64,000 nt of DNA from Candidatus Enterousia intestinigallinarum (lineage in GTDB: Bacteria; Pseudomonadota; Alphaproteobacteria; Rs-D84). The notes beneath the pieces are model-generated. The model made no database searches, had not been told where the DNA came from, and saw only the letters and a list, made by a program, of their open reading frames with translations. Below are positions 40,580-48,196 of the stretch, piece by piece; within the stretch, counting starts at the first letter, position 1, and every line of letters starts with the position of its first letter. Location: positions 1 through 64,000 of the forward strand of contig OX097180.1 in the NCBI GenBank assembly GCA_944407095.1, in the 5' to 3' direction. A program made the position numbers and the translations under genes.

Positions 40580-42934
40580 ATGAAAATTAGTATGCGTGGT
40601 GATTACCAATATGATGCAGTTGAAAAACTGGTCAAGTCGTTCAAAGAATTAAATGCCTTTGGTCACAAAGGCGCGACTATTATTTTCAAATCCCCAACAG
40701 GCAGTGGAAAAACAGTAATGATGTCTGCGGTGTTGGATGAATTATCAAAAAGTGCAGACCTGATGGATGAGTTTGTATATATCTGGGCTTCATTAAATGA
40801 GTTACATATACAAAGTTATGAAAAACTGAGTACACAATATTTACCTGATTCAGCATTAAATATGATGTTGTTGGAAAACATGGGTAGTGATGATTTGCCT
40901 GCAAATACAGTTCTGTTTTGCAATTGGCAAAGTATGTTCCGTATCAAGAAAGTTATAGATGATAGCGGGAATGAGGTAGAGGTTTACGATAACAAATACG
41001 TTCGTATCGGTGAAACAGGTCGTAATTTACAGGAAGTGCTTGCAAAAACACGTGATGCAGGTCGAAAGATTGTATTGATAGTTGATGAGGCACAAACGAC
41101 TTATATGGGGAAAAACTCTCAAAAATTGGTAGCCGATGTCATTCAGCCGGACATGGTAATTGAAGTATCTGCAACTCCCATAATGTCCCTGGGGGCAGAA
41201 GATATCATAGAACATCGTGGCGCAATGGTTTCTGTGAAGCTGGATGATGTTATAGCGGCCGGTATGATAAAAAATAGAACGGTTATTAACAATAACATAT
41301 CGGGCGAGATAACATCGGCCAGTGCAGACGAATTGGTGCTGGATTATTCATTAAAACAACGAGAATTGCTGGAACAAAAATATAAGGCAGTTGGTTCTAA
41401 TATAAAACCATTAGTACTGATTCAACTGCCTGATTCCAAAAAAGATGACGATATTGCCGATAGCATGCAAGCACGCGTAGAAGCGTTTATGACAGCCCAT
41501 GGCATAACATATCAGAATCAAAAATTAGCAATTTGGCTTTCGGATGATAAACGTAATAAGGATTTAGTGAATGATGTTAACTCCCCGGTAGAGGTTCTGA
41601 TATTTAAACAAGCGATTGCAACCGGCTGGGATTGTCCACGTGCCCAGATATTGGTAATGTTGCGGGATATAAAAAGCGTTACATTCGAAATTCAAACGGT
41701 TGGACGTATTTTACGTATGCCAGAATTGAAACATTATGAAGATGATGATTTAAATGCTGCATATGTTTTCACAAATATTGCACGTCCCGAATATTCAGAT
41801 GATAATGATACCCAGGCATTCTTTAAAACTTATATAGCCCGATTAAAACCAGATTTTGCAAATATAGCATTGCCAGACAATTCGCACCTGCTGCGTCAAA
41901 ATCGTCAGCGTTTAGGCGGTGAGTTCAGACATATTCTAGTAGAAGAGTTGGATAAAGAATTTGGAATTGAACCATTGGACACACCAAAACAACGGTTAGA
42001 GAAATTGGACGTTAAATTACAACTGGACCCATCTGAATTGGTTGTTCCGATACTATCACAGGTTGTTATTCAGGGCTTGGATGACAAAGATGTGGTTCTT
42101 GCCCAAATAGAACAGAACAAGAATGCGGCCATCAAGGCAGATGCGGTATATATTCAACGACATTTTGATTTGTTGTTGCGTGGGTTAGTTGCACCATATG
42201 CTCCACATGACTCTATGAATGTACTAAAATCTGCATTATATTATTGGTTCAGATTAAATGGTTTTAATGATGAATTAGAAGTACAGCGAATTTTAACCTG
42301 TTCTAATAACGAGCAGTTTGATGGCAGCCAAGTAGTTTTCGCTCGTGTTATGGATCATGCTAAACAACGATACGGTAAAACAGAGGGGGAAACGCGTCTG
42401 GAACAAAAAAACACGTTCCGTATTCCTTCGGAACAAGAATTTGGCCAGGCATACGAACCAATAGCAATGGATAAACATGCTTTGCAAGCATATTATCGCC
42501 AGAAAAAAGGTTTCAACACAGAAAATGCCTTTGAACCAATTATGAATTCTAGTCCCAATGTAGAATGGTGGTACAGAAATGGGGTTGGTGAACCAAAATA
42601 CTTTGGTGTTACATATGAATTCCCAAATCCTGCAAAGAACAATATGATAGAAAAACGTGGCTTTTATCCAGACTATATTGTGAAATTCACAGATGGTCGA
42701 ATTGGTATATTTGATACAAAATCAGGTTTTACCATAAATCAACCTGAAACCAAAGAAAAGTTGCGCGCATTACATCGTTATATAAATGAACATAATGGTG
42801 GTACCGGATTACATGGTACAACATTAAAGTTGTTTGGTGGCATAATAGATGTTCGTGGACCTGATGGTGGCCCAAAAGCATTTTATATCAAATCAGAACC
42901 GGACGGAGAATTCAGTCAGTTTAATGAATTCTGA
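40580..42934 (+). CDS. res: type III restriction enzyme helicase-nuclease (Res)
   Basis: A 784-residue subunit that translocates or switches on DNA and cuts after meeting a second site. The SF2 helicase has KSPTGSGKTVMMSAV (Walker A near residue 38), IVDEAQ, and VGRILRMPELK as motif VI. The C-terminal nuclease has FYPDYIVKFTDGRIGIFDTK near residue 710, a PD...DxK site. ATG at 40580 is 1 base after the mod stop; an in-frame earlier start would run through mod. Together with mod it appears a complete system. Confidence 0.92.
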   Translation: MKISMRGDYQYDAVEKLVKSFKELNAFGHKGATIIFKSPTGSGKTVMMSAVLDELSKSADLMDEFVYIWASLNELHIQSYEKLSTQYLPDSALNMMLLENMGSDDLPANTVLFCNWQSMFRIKKVIDDSGNEVEVYDNKYVRIGETGRNLQEVLAKTRDAGRKIVLIVDEAQTTYMGKNSQKLVADVIQPDMVIEVSATPIMSLGAEDIIEHRGAMVSVKLDDVIAAGMIKNRTVINNNISGEITSASADELVLDYSLKQRELLEQKYKAVGSNIKPLVLIQLPDSKKDDDIADSMQARVEAFMTAHGITYQNQKLAIWLSDDKRNKDLVNDVNSPVEVLIFKQAIATGWDCPRAQILVMLRDIKSVTFEIQTVGRILRMPELKHYEDDDLNAAYVFTNIARPEYSDDNDTQAFFKTYIARLKPDFANIALPDNSHLLRQNRQRLGGEFRHILVEELDKEFGIEPLDTPKQRLEKLDVKLQLDPSELVVPILSQVVIQGLDDKDVVLAQIEQNKNAAIKADAVYIQRHFDLLLRGLVAPYAPHDSMNVLKSALYYWFRLNGFNDELEVQRILTCSNNEQFDGSQVVFARVMDHAKQRYGKTEGETRLEQKNTFRIPSEQEFGQAYEPIAMDKHALQAYYRQKKGFNTENAFEPIMNSSPNVEWWYRNGVGEPKYFGVTYEFPNPAKNNMIEKRGFYPDYIVKFTDGRIGIFDTKSGFTINQPETKEKLRALHRYINEHNGGTGLHGTTLKLFGGIIDVRGPDGGPKAFYIKSEPDGEFSQFNEF

Positions 42935-42970
42935 TACTATGCCCCAAAAAATTGTGACAGTTTTGGGGCT

Positions 42971-43180
42971 TTATTTTATATGCATAAGTTTCTGCTTGTG
43001 TAATTCTGCGCGTATGGCTGGGTTGTTTGACCATGCAATCAGAGCATCCCAATCTGCTGAATCAAAGGATTGCTTGATGGTGCGTAATTGGTCGTGAATT
43101 TTGGCGCACTCGGCCTCGGTTATGTTGGTGTTTGCTAATCGAACCGCCACTGATAAGTATTCTTGTGCTTTTGGTATCAT
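42971..43180 (-). CDS. small helical protein
   Basis: A 69-residue protein (MIPKAQEYLSVAVRLAN...). The start at 43180 follows AAGGGAG; a longer frame to 43204 overlaps the upstream gene. Helical, charged, no family recognised. It forms a two-gene unit with the ankyrin-like protein and converges on the type III restriction genes. Confidence 0.55.
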   Translation of the reverse strand: MIPKAQEYLSVAVRLANTNITEAECAKIHDQLRTIKQSFDSADWDALIAWSNNPAIRAELHKQKLMHIK

Positions 43181-43193
43181 TTTGTACTCCCTT

Positions 43194-43751
43194 TTATTCG
43201 TCATAGAAATATGTCCAGCATGGGCGCAACATCATGCGTGCCGTCCCGTAATCATCGCCCCAGATGTCTTTATCTAAATAATCACGCGCATCCAGATCTT
43301 TGTTGTCCAGTGCGGCACTATTTATTCCTGCGATAAACAGCTCGTTCAGCAAATCTAAACTAACATAATTTTGCACGCAGTGATGCAGGGCTGTCTGCCC
43401 ATTTTCATCACACCCATTTATGTTGTCGCATTTTGATATCAGGTATTTCAGGATATTTATATCCACCCCCGCATCAATTGCTGCAATCGGGTCCATGTAT
43501 GCGACCGCACCACCGTCCGCAACACATTGTCCAATGCGTTGCAAAATGGCTTGGTTGGCAATACGCCATTGTTGTTCATGTTTATCTTGCACCGGTTTTA
43601 TGTGGTTGTGCATGTCTTTAATCAGGATTTCGCGTACTAATGCATCTGCATGATTACGTATCAGGTATTCCCAGTCAGCCTTGCTCAGTTTTTCTGGGTA
43701 CGCCATATACAAATCCCACAGCACATCAACCGCACTTGACACTTGTGTCAT
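43194..43751 (-). CDS. ankyrin-like hypothetical protein
   Basis: A 185-residue protein. Residues about 110-150 contain an ankyrin-type unit: NILKYLISKCDNINGCDENGQTALHHCVQN, with the D-x-x-G-x-T-A-L-H-H core. The N-terminal half is helical. A start at 43751 follows GAGG; a longer frame to 43832 is possible. Ankyrin proteins mediate protein contacts and are frequent in host-associated bacteria, but with one clear unit this could equally be an internal protein-binding module. Upstream of the small gene at 42971. Confidence 0.6.
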   Translation of the reverse strand: MTQVSSAVDVLWDLYMAYPEKLSKADWEYLIRNHADALVREILIKDMHNHIKPVQDKHEQQWRIANQAILQRIGQCVADGGAVAYMDPIAAIDAGVDINILKYLISKCDNINGCDENGQTALHHCVQNYVSLDLLNELFIAGINSAALDNKDLDARDYLDKDIWGDDYGTARMMLRPCWTYFYDE

Positions 43752-43896
43752 GCTTGCCTCATTTGGCTGTTGTTCGATAAAGTTTGGAAATTTTAAATTC
43801 AGTCCCCAACGGACACTATAGATATAGGTCAATATCTATAAAATTCAAGTCAATTTCATTGAAATATATGCAGAATTTGTTTAATCTTATGCTGTT

Positions 43897-44283
43897 ATGA
43901 AAGTAACTGCTGCGATTTTTAGAAATGGAGATAAAGTTCTGTTGATGCGACGGGCGGCCGACCAGCCATTGGCGGGCGAATGGGAATACCCTGGTGGTAA
44001 ATTTGAAGATGGTGAAGACGGCCCAACATGCCTGCATCGTGAACTGGCCGAAGAACTGGGGATAGATGCACAAATCGGCGACCTGATTACCATTGCAAAA
44101 CATACAACAGATTCCGGCAAAGTTATCGAATTGCACGCGTATGAAATCAAATCCTACACTGGTGAAATCCAACTGCGCGTCCACGACGATATGTGTCGGG
44201 TGTCGGTCGCAGACCTGCCGGCGCACCCACAATTACCAGCAGATTTAATCGTGTCGCAAATCTTATCCCCAAAACCATATTGA
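43897..44283 (+). CDS. NUDIX hydrolase (MutT-like)
   Basis: A 128-residue nucleotide pyrophosphohydrolase. The Nudix box is complete, with GGKFEDGEDGPTCLHRELAEELGI (GX5EX7REUXEEXGU) near residue 34. The start MKVTAAIFRNGDKVLLMRRA is like MutT 8-oxo-dGTPases, and length matches. Base use is closer to the core than to its AT-rich neighbours. Nucleotide pool cleaning is the likely job; substrate not certain. Divergent from the ankyrin-like gene. Confidence 0.88.
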   Translation: MKVTAAIFRNGDKVLLMRRAADQPLAGEWEYPGGKFEDGEDGPTCLHRELAEELGIDAQIGDLITIAKHTTDSGKVIELHAYEIKSYTGEIQLRVHDDMCRVSVADLPAHPQLPADLIVSQILSPKPY

Positions 44284-44335
44284 TTTATGAGGATTTATTC
44301 ATTAGACTCTATATAAATACGGAATGGAGTCGCAC

Positions 44336-44716
44336 ATGAAAAAAATTATATTTTTACCAGTTGTTTTAGGATTGGCCGCTTGTCAAACGCCGGTGGCACA
44401 ACAGTATGTTGCCAATATGTATGCCAAGGGCACATTAAAAGGCTATGAAAATACGGGCGTTGCCAATGAGGCAAATACCAATTGTCCTGGTTGTCATGTA
44501 AAGAATTATGACCGTGTTAAACTGACTGTTAATGAAATTCTGTCAAAGGTAGGAATAGAATATTTTGTAGAGGGATGTCGTGTATCGGTTGTTGATTCCC
44601 TGGGGCTGATAAATGTGTCGGCAGAAAGATATATCCCAGCGACAGATAATTCAACCTGCATCACTGTTTTTGAAAAAGAAAAATCCTATCTGAAATCTAT
44701 GGGCTTTGCGGAATAA
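44336..44716 (+). CDS. putative lipoprotein
   Basis: A 126-residue protein with a good lipoprotein signal (MKKIIFLPVVLGLAAC, lipobox L-A-A-C). The mature part has C-P-G-C near residue 50 and two further cysteines. ATG at 44336 follows GGAG; an upstream ATG at 44324 lacks a ribosome site. The next lipoprotein gene follows after 23 bases. Function unknown. Confidence 0.7.
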   Translation: MKKIIFLPVVLGLAACQTPVAQQYVANMYAKGTLKGYENTGVANEANTNCPGCHVKNYDRVKLTVNEILSKVGIEYFVEGCRVSVVDSLGLINVSAERYIPATDNSTCITVFEKEKSYLKSMGFAE

Positions 44717-44739
44717 CCATAAGAAAAAAAGGAATATTC

Positions 44740-45111
44740 ATGAAAAAGTTTGGCATTTTACCCATTTTATTTGCTTTGTCGGCATGTGGCACATTGGGTA
44801 TCGGCAGCAATCATGAAACCCGTCTGTATAACAATTCCAAAGATACGATAACCGTATCTGCCGATAGCGGTGTGTACAAGATAAAGCCAGACCAAGATAT
44901 GGTTATATTTTCAAATAATGATTTGACTATCAAGTCATCTAATTCGGCATGTTCCGAAAAGACAGTTATGCGCCAGTTAAATACACCTGCGGTTATTTTG
45001 GACGTATTTCCAATTGGATGGATGGTTGGTATTTTGCCCGTATTCATAGATGCGATATCTAATAATATGTACAGAATGCCAGAAGCGTATTCGTATTCAT
45101 GTGTAGAATAA
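44740..45111 (+). CDS. putative lipoprotein
   Basis: A 123-residue protein with lipoprotein signal MKKFGILPILFALSAC (lipobox L-S-A-C). The mature part begins GTLGIGSNHETRLYNNS and includes a hydrophobic segment near residues 90-108 (VILDVFPIGWMVGILPVFIDAI), perhaps membrane-associated. AAAAAGGAAT precedes the start. Lies in a + strand run: lipoprotein, lipoprotein, CoiA-like. Function unknown. Confidence 0.7.
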   Translation: MKKFGILPILFALSACGTLGIGSNHETRLYNNSKDTITVSADSGVYKIKPDQDMVIFSNNDLTIKSSNSACSEKTVMRQLNTPAVILDVFPIGWMVGILPVFIDAISNNMYRMPEAYSYSCVE

Positions 45112-45117
45112 TAACCG

Positions 45118-46539
45118 ATGAAATTCGCAATAGTTGGGAATAATAAACATCAAAAACCAACCAAAGGCGCAAAGGGTGTTTGCCCTGTTTGTGGGGAAGA
45201 GGTGCTCGCTAAGTGCGGTAACATAAAAGCACATTATTGGTCGCATTTGGCAGATTCAAAGTGTGTTTATAAAGGCAATAAAGGCGAGTGGCATATAGCG
45301 TGGCAAAATGAATTCCCAGATGATTGGCAGGAAGTTCTTCTGATAAACACGGAAAATAACGAAAGGAATTTAGCAGACGTTAGGACGCCAAATGGTTTAA
45401 TTCTTGAATTTCAACATTCGCATATTAAGGATGAAGAAAAAACAGCCAGGGAACTGTTTTACAAAAACATGTGCTGGGTTGTTGATGGGACAAATTGGTC
45501 TAAAATAAGGACTTATTTTGAAAATAAATATAAGGATGCATCAGAAGAAGAAATTGAAAAAAGAGTCGGAATAGATAAATATGACTATGAAATGATTTTT
45601 TCAGCTGTTTGGGCTTCGTCATCTGTGCCAATCTTTTATGATTTTTATGGTCAAAATACTTCAGAAGAACGAACAAGATGGCAAGAATATCTTTATTGCT
45701 GTTTCCCGTACAGGGATTGGGTTGGTTTTTATGCTGTGCCAATAAAAAGGCAAAATTTTATTAAAATAGCGAGAGAAGACAGATTGCAAAAAATGATGCA
45801 TGACATACAACGCAGCATCGATAAAAAAAGTCGACAAAAACAAGAATCCATAGATAGAAAAGAGCAGAAAAGACAGAAAAGATTGCAAAAACAGAGAGAA
45901 GAAAAGCAAAAACAAAAGGAGATTACGCGACAAAACGCAAGACTAAAAGAGGCTCTACTAAAAGGCTTCTTTGATGCAGTAAAGCAACAAAACCAGTTTG
46001 TACATCCGTTCTATGATAGGTCGGACACACTGATAGCAAAATTAAACTTTACAAATGGTTTAAAGCGTCATTTTTTAGAAGATGTATACAATCCACAATA
46101 CAAACAATATAATAGTAATGACTGGATTGAATGTACTGATAATGCGTACCTGTGTGTGGATAATGAAGACATAAAAAACTGTAATATCAGAAATTTTACG
46201 TGCTGCCCAAAAGGGGGACAAAAACTAAATGATTATTATAAAAATATTTCCAAAAATACTGTATTTTTTGCAGGAGAAATAGGGAAAGAGGGTGCAAAAA
46301 GAGCTTTTGCGGGCTTTCCTAGGGTCATCTTTGTTGATAAGGGAAGTAAAACGATGTCGGTATTGTGCAAAAACTTCCTTAATGGCAGAGAGCAAAATAG
46401 TTTTTCTATTGTACATGTGGTATTTGTCGACGGTATTTATTATCATTATCAGTATTATTCAACTAAACATATAGAGATATTCCTAAAGATGGTTTGCAAT
46501 AATAATTCTATAACCGTTCAGGATATAAAGTTTCTATAA
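45118..46539 (+). CDS. CoiA-like protein, long form
   Basis: A 473-residue relative of the protein at 23097. The first about 150 residues align well: CPVCGEEV...C, HYWSHLADSKC, EWHIAWQNEF, LADVRTPNGLILEFQHSHI and ARELFYKNMCWVVDG. After residue 225 comes a long Lys/Gln/Arg coiled-coil stretch (about residues 225-290), then a new AT-rich C-terminal domain with several cysteines. The two copies lie in different elements, so the family is probably part of the element cargo or backbone. Biochemical role unknown. Confidence 0.7.
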   Translation: MKFAIVGNNKHQKPTKGAKGVCPVCGEEVLAKCGNIKAHYWSHLADSKCVYKGNKGEWHIAWQNEFPDDWQEVLLINTENNERNLADVRTPNGLILEFQHSHIKDEEKTARELFYKNMCWVVDGTNWSKIRTYFENKYKDASEEEIEKRVGIDKYDYEMIFSAVWASSSVPIFYDFYGQNTSEERTRWQEYLYCCFPYRDWVGFYAVPIKRQNFIKIAREDRLQKMMHDIQRSIDKKSRQKQESIDRKEQKRQKRLQKQREEKQKQKEITRQNARLKEALLKGFFDAVKQQNQFVHPFYDRSDTLIAKLNFTNGLKRHFLEDVYNPQYKQYNSNDWIECTDNAYLCVDNEDIKNCNIRNFTCCPKGGQKLNDYYKNISKNTVFFAGEIGKEGAKRAFAGFPRVIFVDKGSKTMSVLCKNFLNGREQNSFSIVHVVFVDGIYYHYQYYSTKHIEIFLKMVCNNNSITVQDIKFL

Positions 46540-46561
46540 TTCTTTATCCATACAATCCTTT

Positions 46562-46589
46562 TTGACATCCTGTGAATTCGGTTTATACT
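46562..46589 (+). promoter_or_regulatory. consensus sigma-70 promoter for uvrX
   Basis: TTGACA (46562-46567), a 16-base spacer and TATACT (46584-46589). Transcription would start near 46596, only a few bases before the ATG at 46600, leaving no room for a ribosome site: the mRNA may be leaderless. Confidence 0.65.
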
Positions 46590-46599
46590 GATTCCCGGA

Positions 46600-47862
46600 A
46601 TGGTGGAAAGGTTTTATCTTTGCATTGATTTAAAGAGTTTCTTTGCCTCGGTCGAAGCGGTTGACCGTGGGCTGGACCCATTTACAACAAACCTGGTCGT
46701 GGCGGACCCGTCACGGGGGCGGGGGTCGGTCTGTCTGGCGATAACGCCGGCGATGAAGGCGCTGGGGATTCGCAATCGTTGCCGGGTCTTTGAAATCCCG
46801 CGTGGGGTCGAATACATCACCGTCATGCCCCGCATGAAAAAGTATATGGAAGTATCCGCCCAGATTTACGGAATTTATCTGCGCTATATCTCGCCCGAAG
46901 ACATACATATCTATTCCATTGACGAATGCTTTATCGACATCACGCCATACCTGAAAATATATAAGCGGTCGCCCAAAGAAATGGCGATAATGCTGATGGA
47001 TGCGGTGCGGGCTGAGACGGGCATATGCGCCACCGCCGGCATCGGCACAAACCTGTTCCTGGCTAAGGTTGCGCTGGACATCACGGCCAAGAAAGTTCCC
47101 GACCATATCGGATACTTGGATGCGGAATCTTTTCGCCAGCACCTGTGGCACCATCGGCCAATAACAGACATATGGAACATCGGGGCGGGTATTGCACGGC
47201 GACTGGAAAAATACGGTGTGTATGACCTGTATGGGGTGACGCAAATGCCGGCCGAAACCCTGTATAAAGAGTTCGGGACAAATGCGGAATACCTGATTGA
47301 CCATGCGAACGGCATAGAGCCATGCACAATTGCCGACATTCATAACTATCAGGCGAAATCCCATTCACTGTCCAACGGCCAGATTCTGTTCGAAGATTAT
47401 AACTTTGACGATGCACAGATTGTGATGCAGGAAATGGTGGATAACCTGGTCTTGGAATTGGTGGAAAAGAACCTGGTGGCGGATGAAATATCTCTGTCGG
47501 TGGGGTATTCACGGGATGTGCGACGCCCAACCGGGGGCAGTCGTAAATTGCCAGCGCACACATCGTCTTACAAGACATTGGTGGCGGACTTTGTGCGATT
47601 GTATCGTGAAACAACCGACAAACGCACACCGATACATAAATTGACGGTTGGGCTAGGGAACCTGGTCGATGCGGATACGGTGCATCTGCAACTGGATTTG
47701 TTTGTGGACACAACGGCGGATGAACGCGAAAGCAAACTGCAACACGCATTGCTGGATATCAAGGGCAAGTTTGGTAAGAACGCCGTTCTGCGTGGCATAA
47801 ATTATCACGAGAAATCCACCGGTCGTAAACGTAATACTTTGGTTGGGGGACACAATGGCTGA
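46600..47862 (+). CDS. Y-family DNA polymerase, UvrX/UmuC type
   Basis: A 420-residue translesion polymerase. Catalytic acids are D10 in LCIDLKSFFASVE and D108-E109 in YSIDECFID; the helix-hairpin-helix thumb (WNIGAGIARRLEKYGVYDL) and little-finger region follow. The overall form, and the YolD-like gene overlapping its end, is that of the Firmicutes UvrX/YqjW group and not of proteobacterial UmuC or DinB. Base use is visibly GC-richer than adjacent genes, indicating separate arrival. May confer damage-induced mutagenesis on the host of the element. Confidence 0.9.
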   Translation: MVERFYLCIDLKSFFASVEAVDRGLDPFTTNLVVADPSRGRGSVCLAITPAMKALGIRNRCRVFEIPRGVEYITVMPRMKKYMEVSAQIYGIYLRYISPEDIHIYSIDECFIDITPYLKIYKRSPKEMAIMLMDAVRAETGICATAGIGTNLFLAKVALDITAKKVPDHIGYLDAESFRQHLWHHRPITDIWNIGAGIARRLEKYGVYDLYGVTQMPAETLYKEFGTNAEYLIDHANGIEPCTIADIHNYQAKSHSLSNGQILFEDYNFDDAQIVMQEMVDNLVLELVEKNLVADEISLSVGYSRDVRRPTGGSRKLPAHTSSYKTLVADFVRLYRETTDKRTPIHKLTVGLGNLVDADTVHLQLDLFVDTTADERESKLQHALLDIKGKFGKNAVLRGINYHEKSTGRKRNTLVGGHNG

Positions 47863-48184
47863 TAATACCGCACGTGCAAAACAGTTTATGCCTTTTGCGG
47901 CCCTGCGTGGGTACTATGCGATGGTGCTGGCAAAAAATCGGGTGGTTGAGCCACGTCGGGAATTGATTGGCGATGCCGTAGAACGACTGTCCCGGAAACT
48001 TGCGCTGGTTAAAAAGGGCATGATGATAACGGTGCGATTTTACCGGACCGATGCCTATGACACCATAACGGGCATGGTCACCCGCATAGACCCAGAATAC
48101 CGATACATCACCATAGTCAAAACCAAAATCCCCTTTGATGATATTACCGAAGTGTCCAGCCCCGAAATCCCAGATGGGGAATGA
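47855..48184 (+). CDS. YolD-like protein
   Basis: A 109-residue protein with the YolD-like signature RAKQFMPFAALRGY (family: PF-A-L-x-G) at the start and a C-terminal small beta domain (MITVRFYRTDAYDTITGMVTRID). YolD-like proteins pair with UvrX polymerases in Bacillota and are thought to act as a functional counterpart of UmuD. It overlaps the polymerase gene by 8 bases. The ATG at 47855 gives the normal start; a frame from 47843 adds four residues. Confidence 0.82.
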   Translation: MADNTARAKQFMPFAALRGYYAMVLAKNRVVEPRRELIGDAVERLSRKLALVKKGMMITVRFYRTDAYDTITGMVTRIDPEYRYITIVKTKIPFDDITEVSSPEIPDGE

Positions 48185-48196
48185 TAAAAGTGATAT

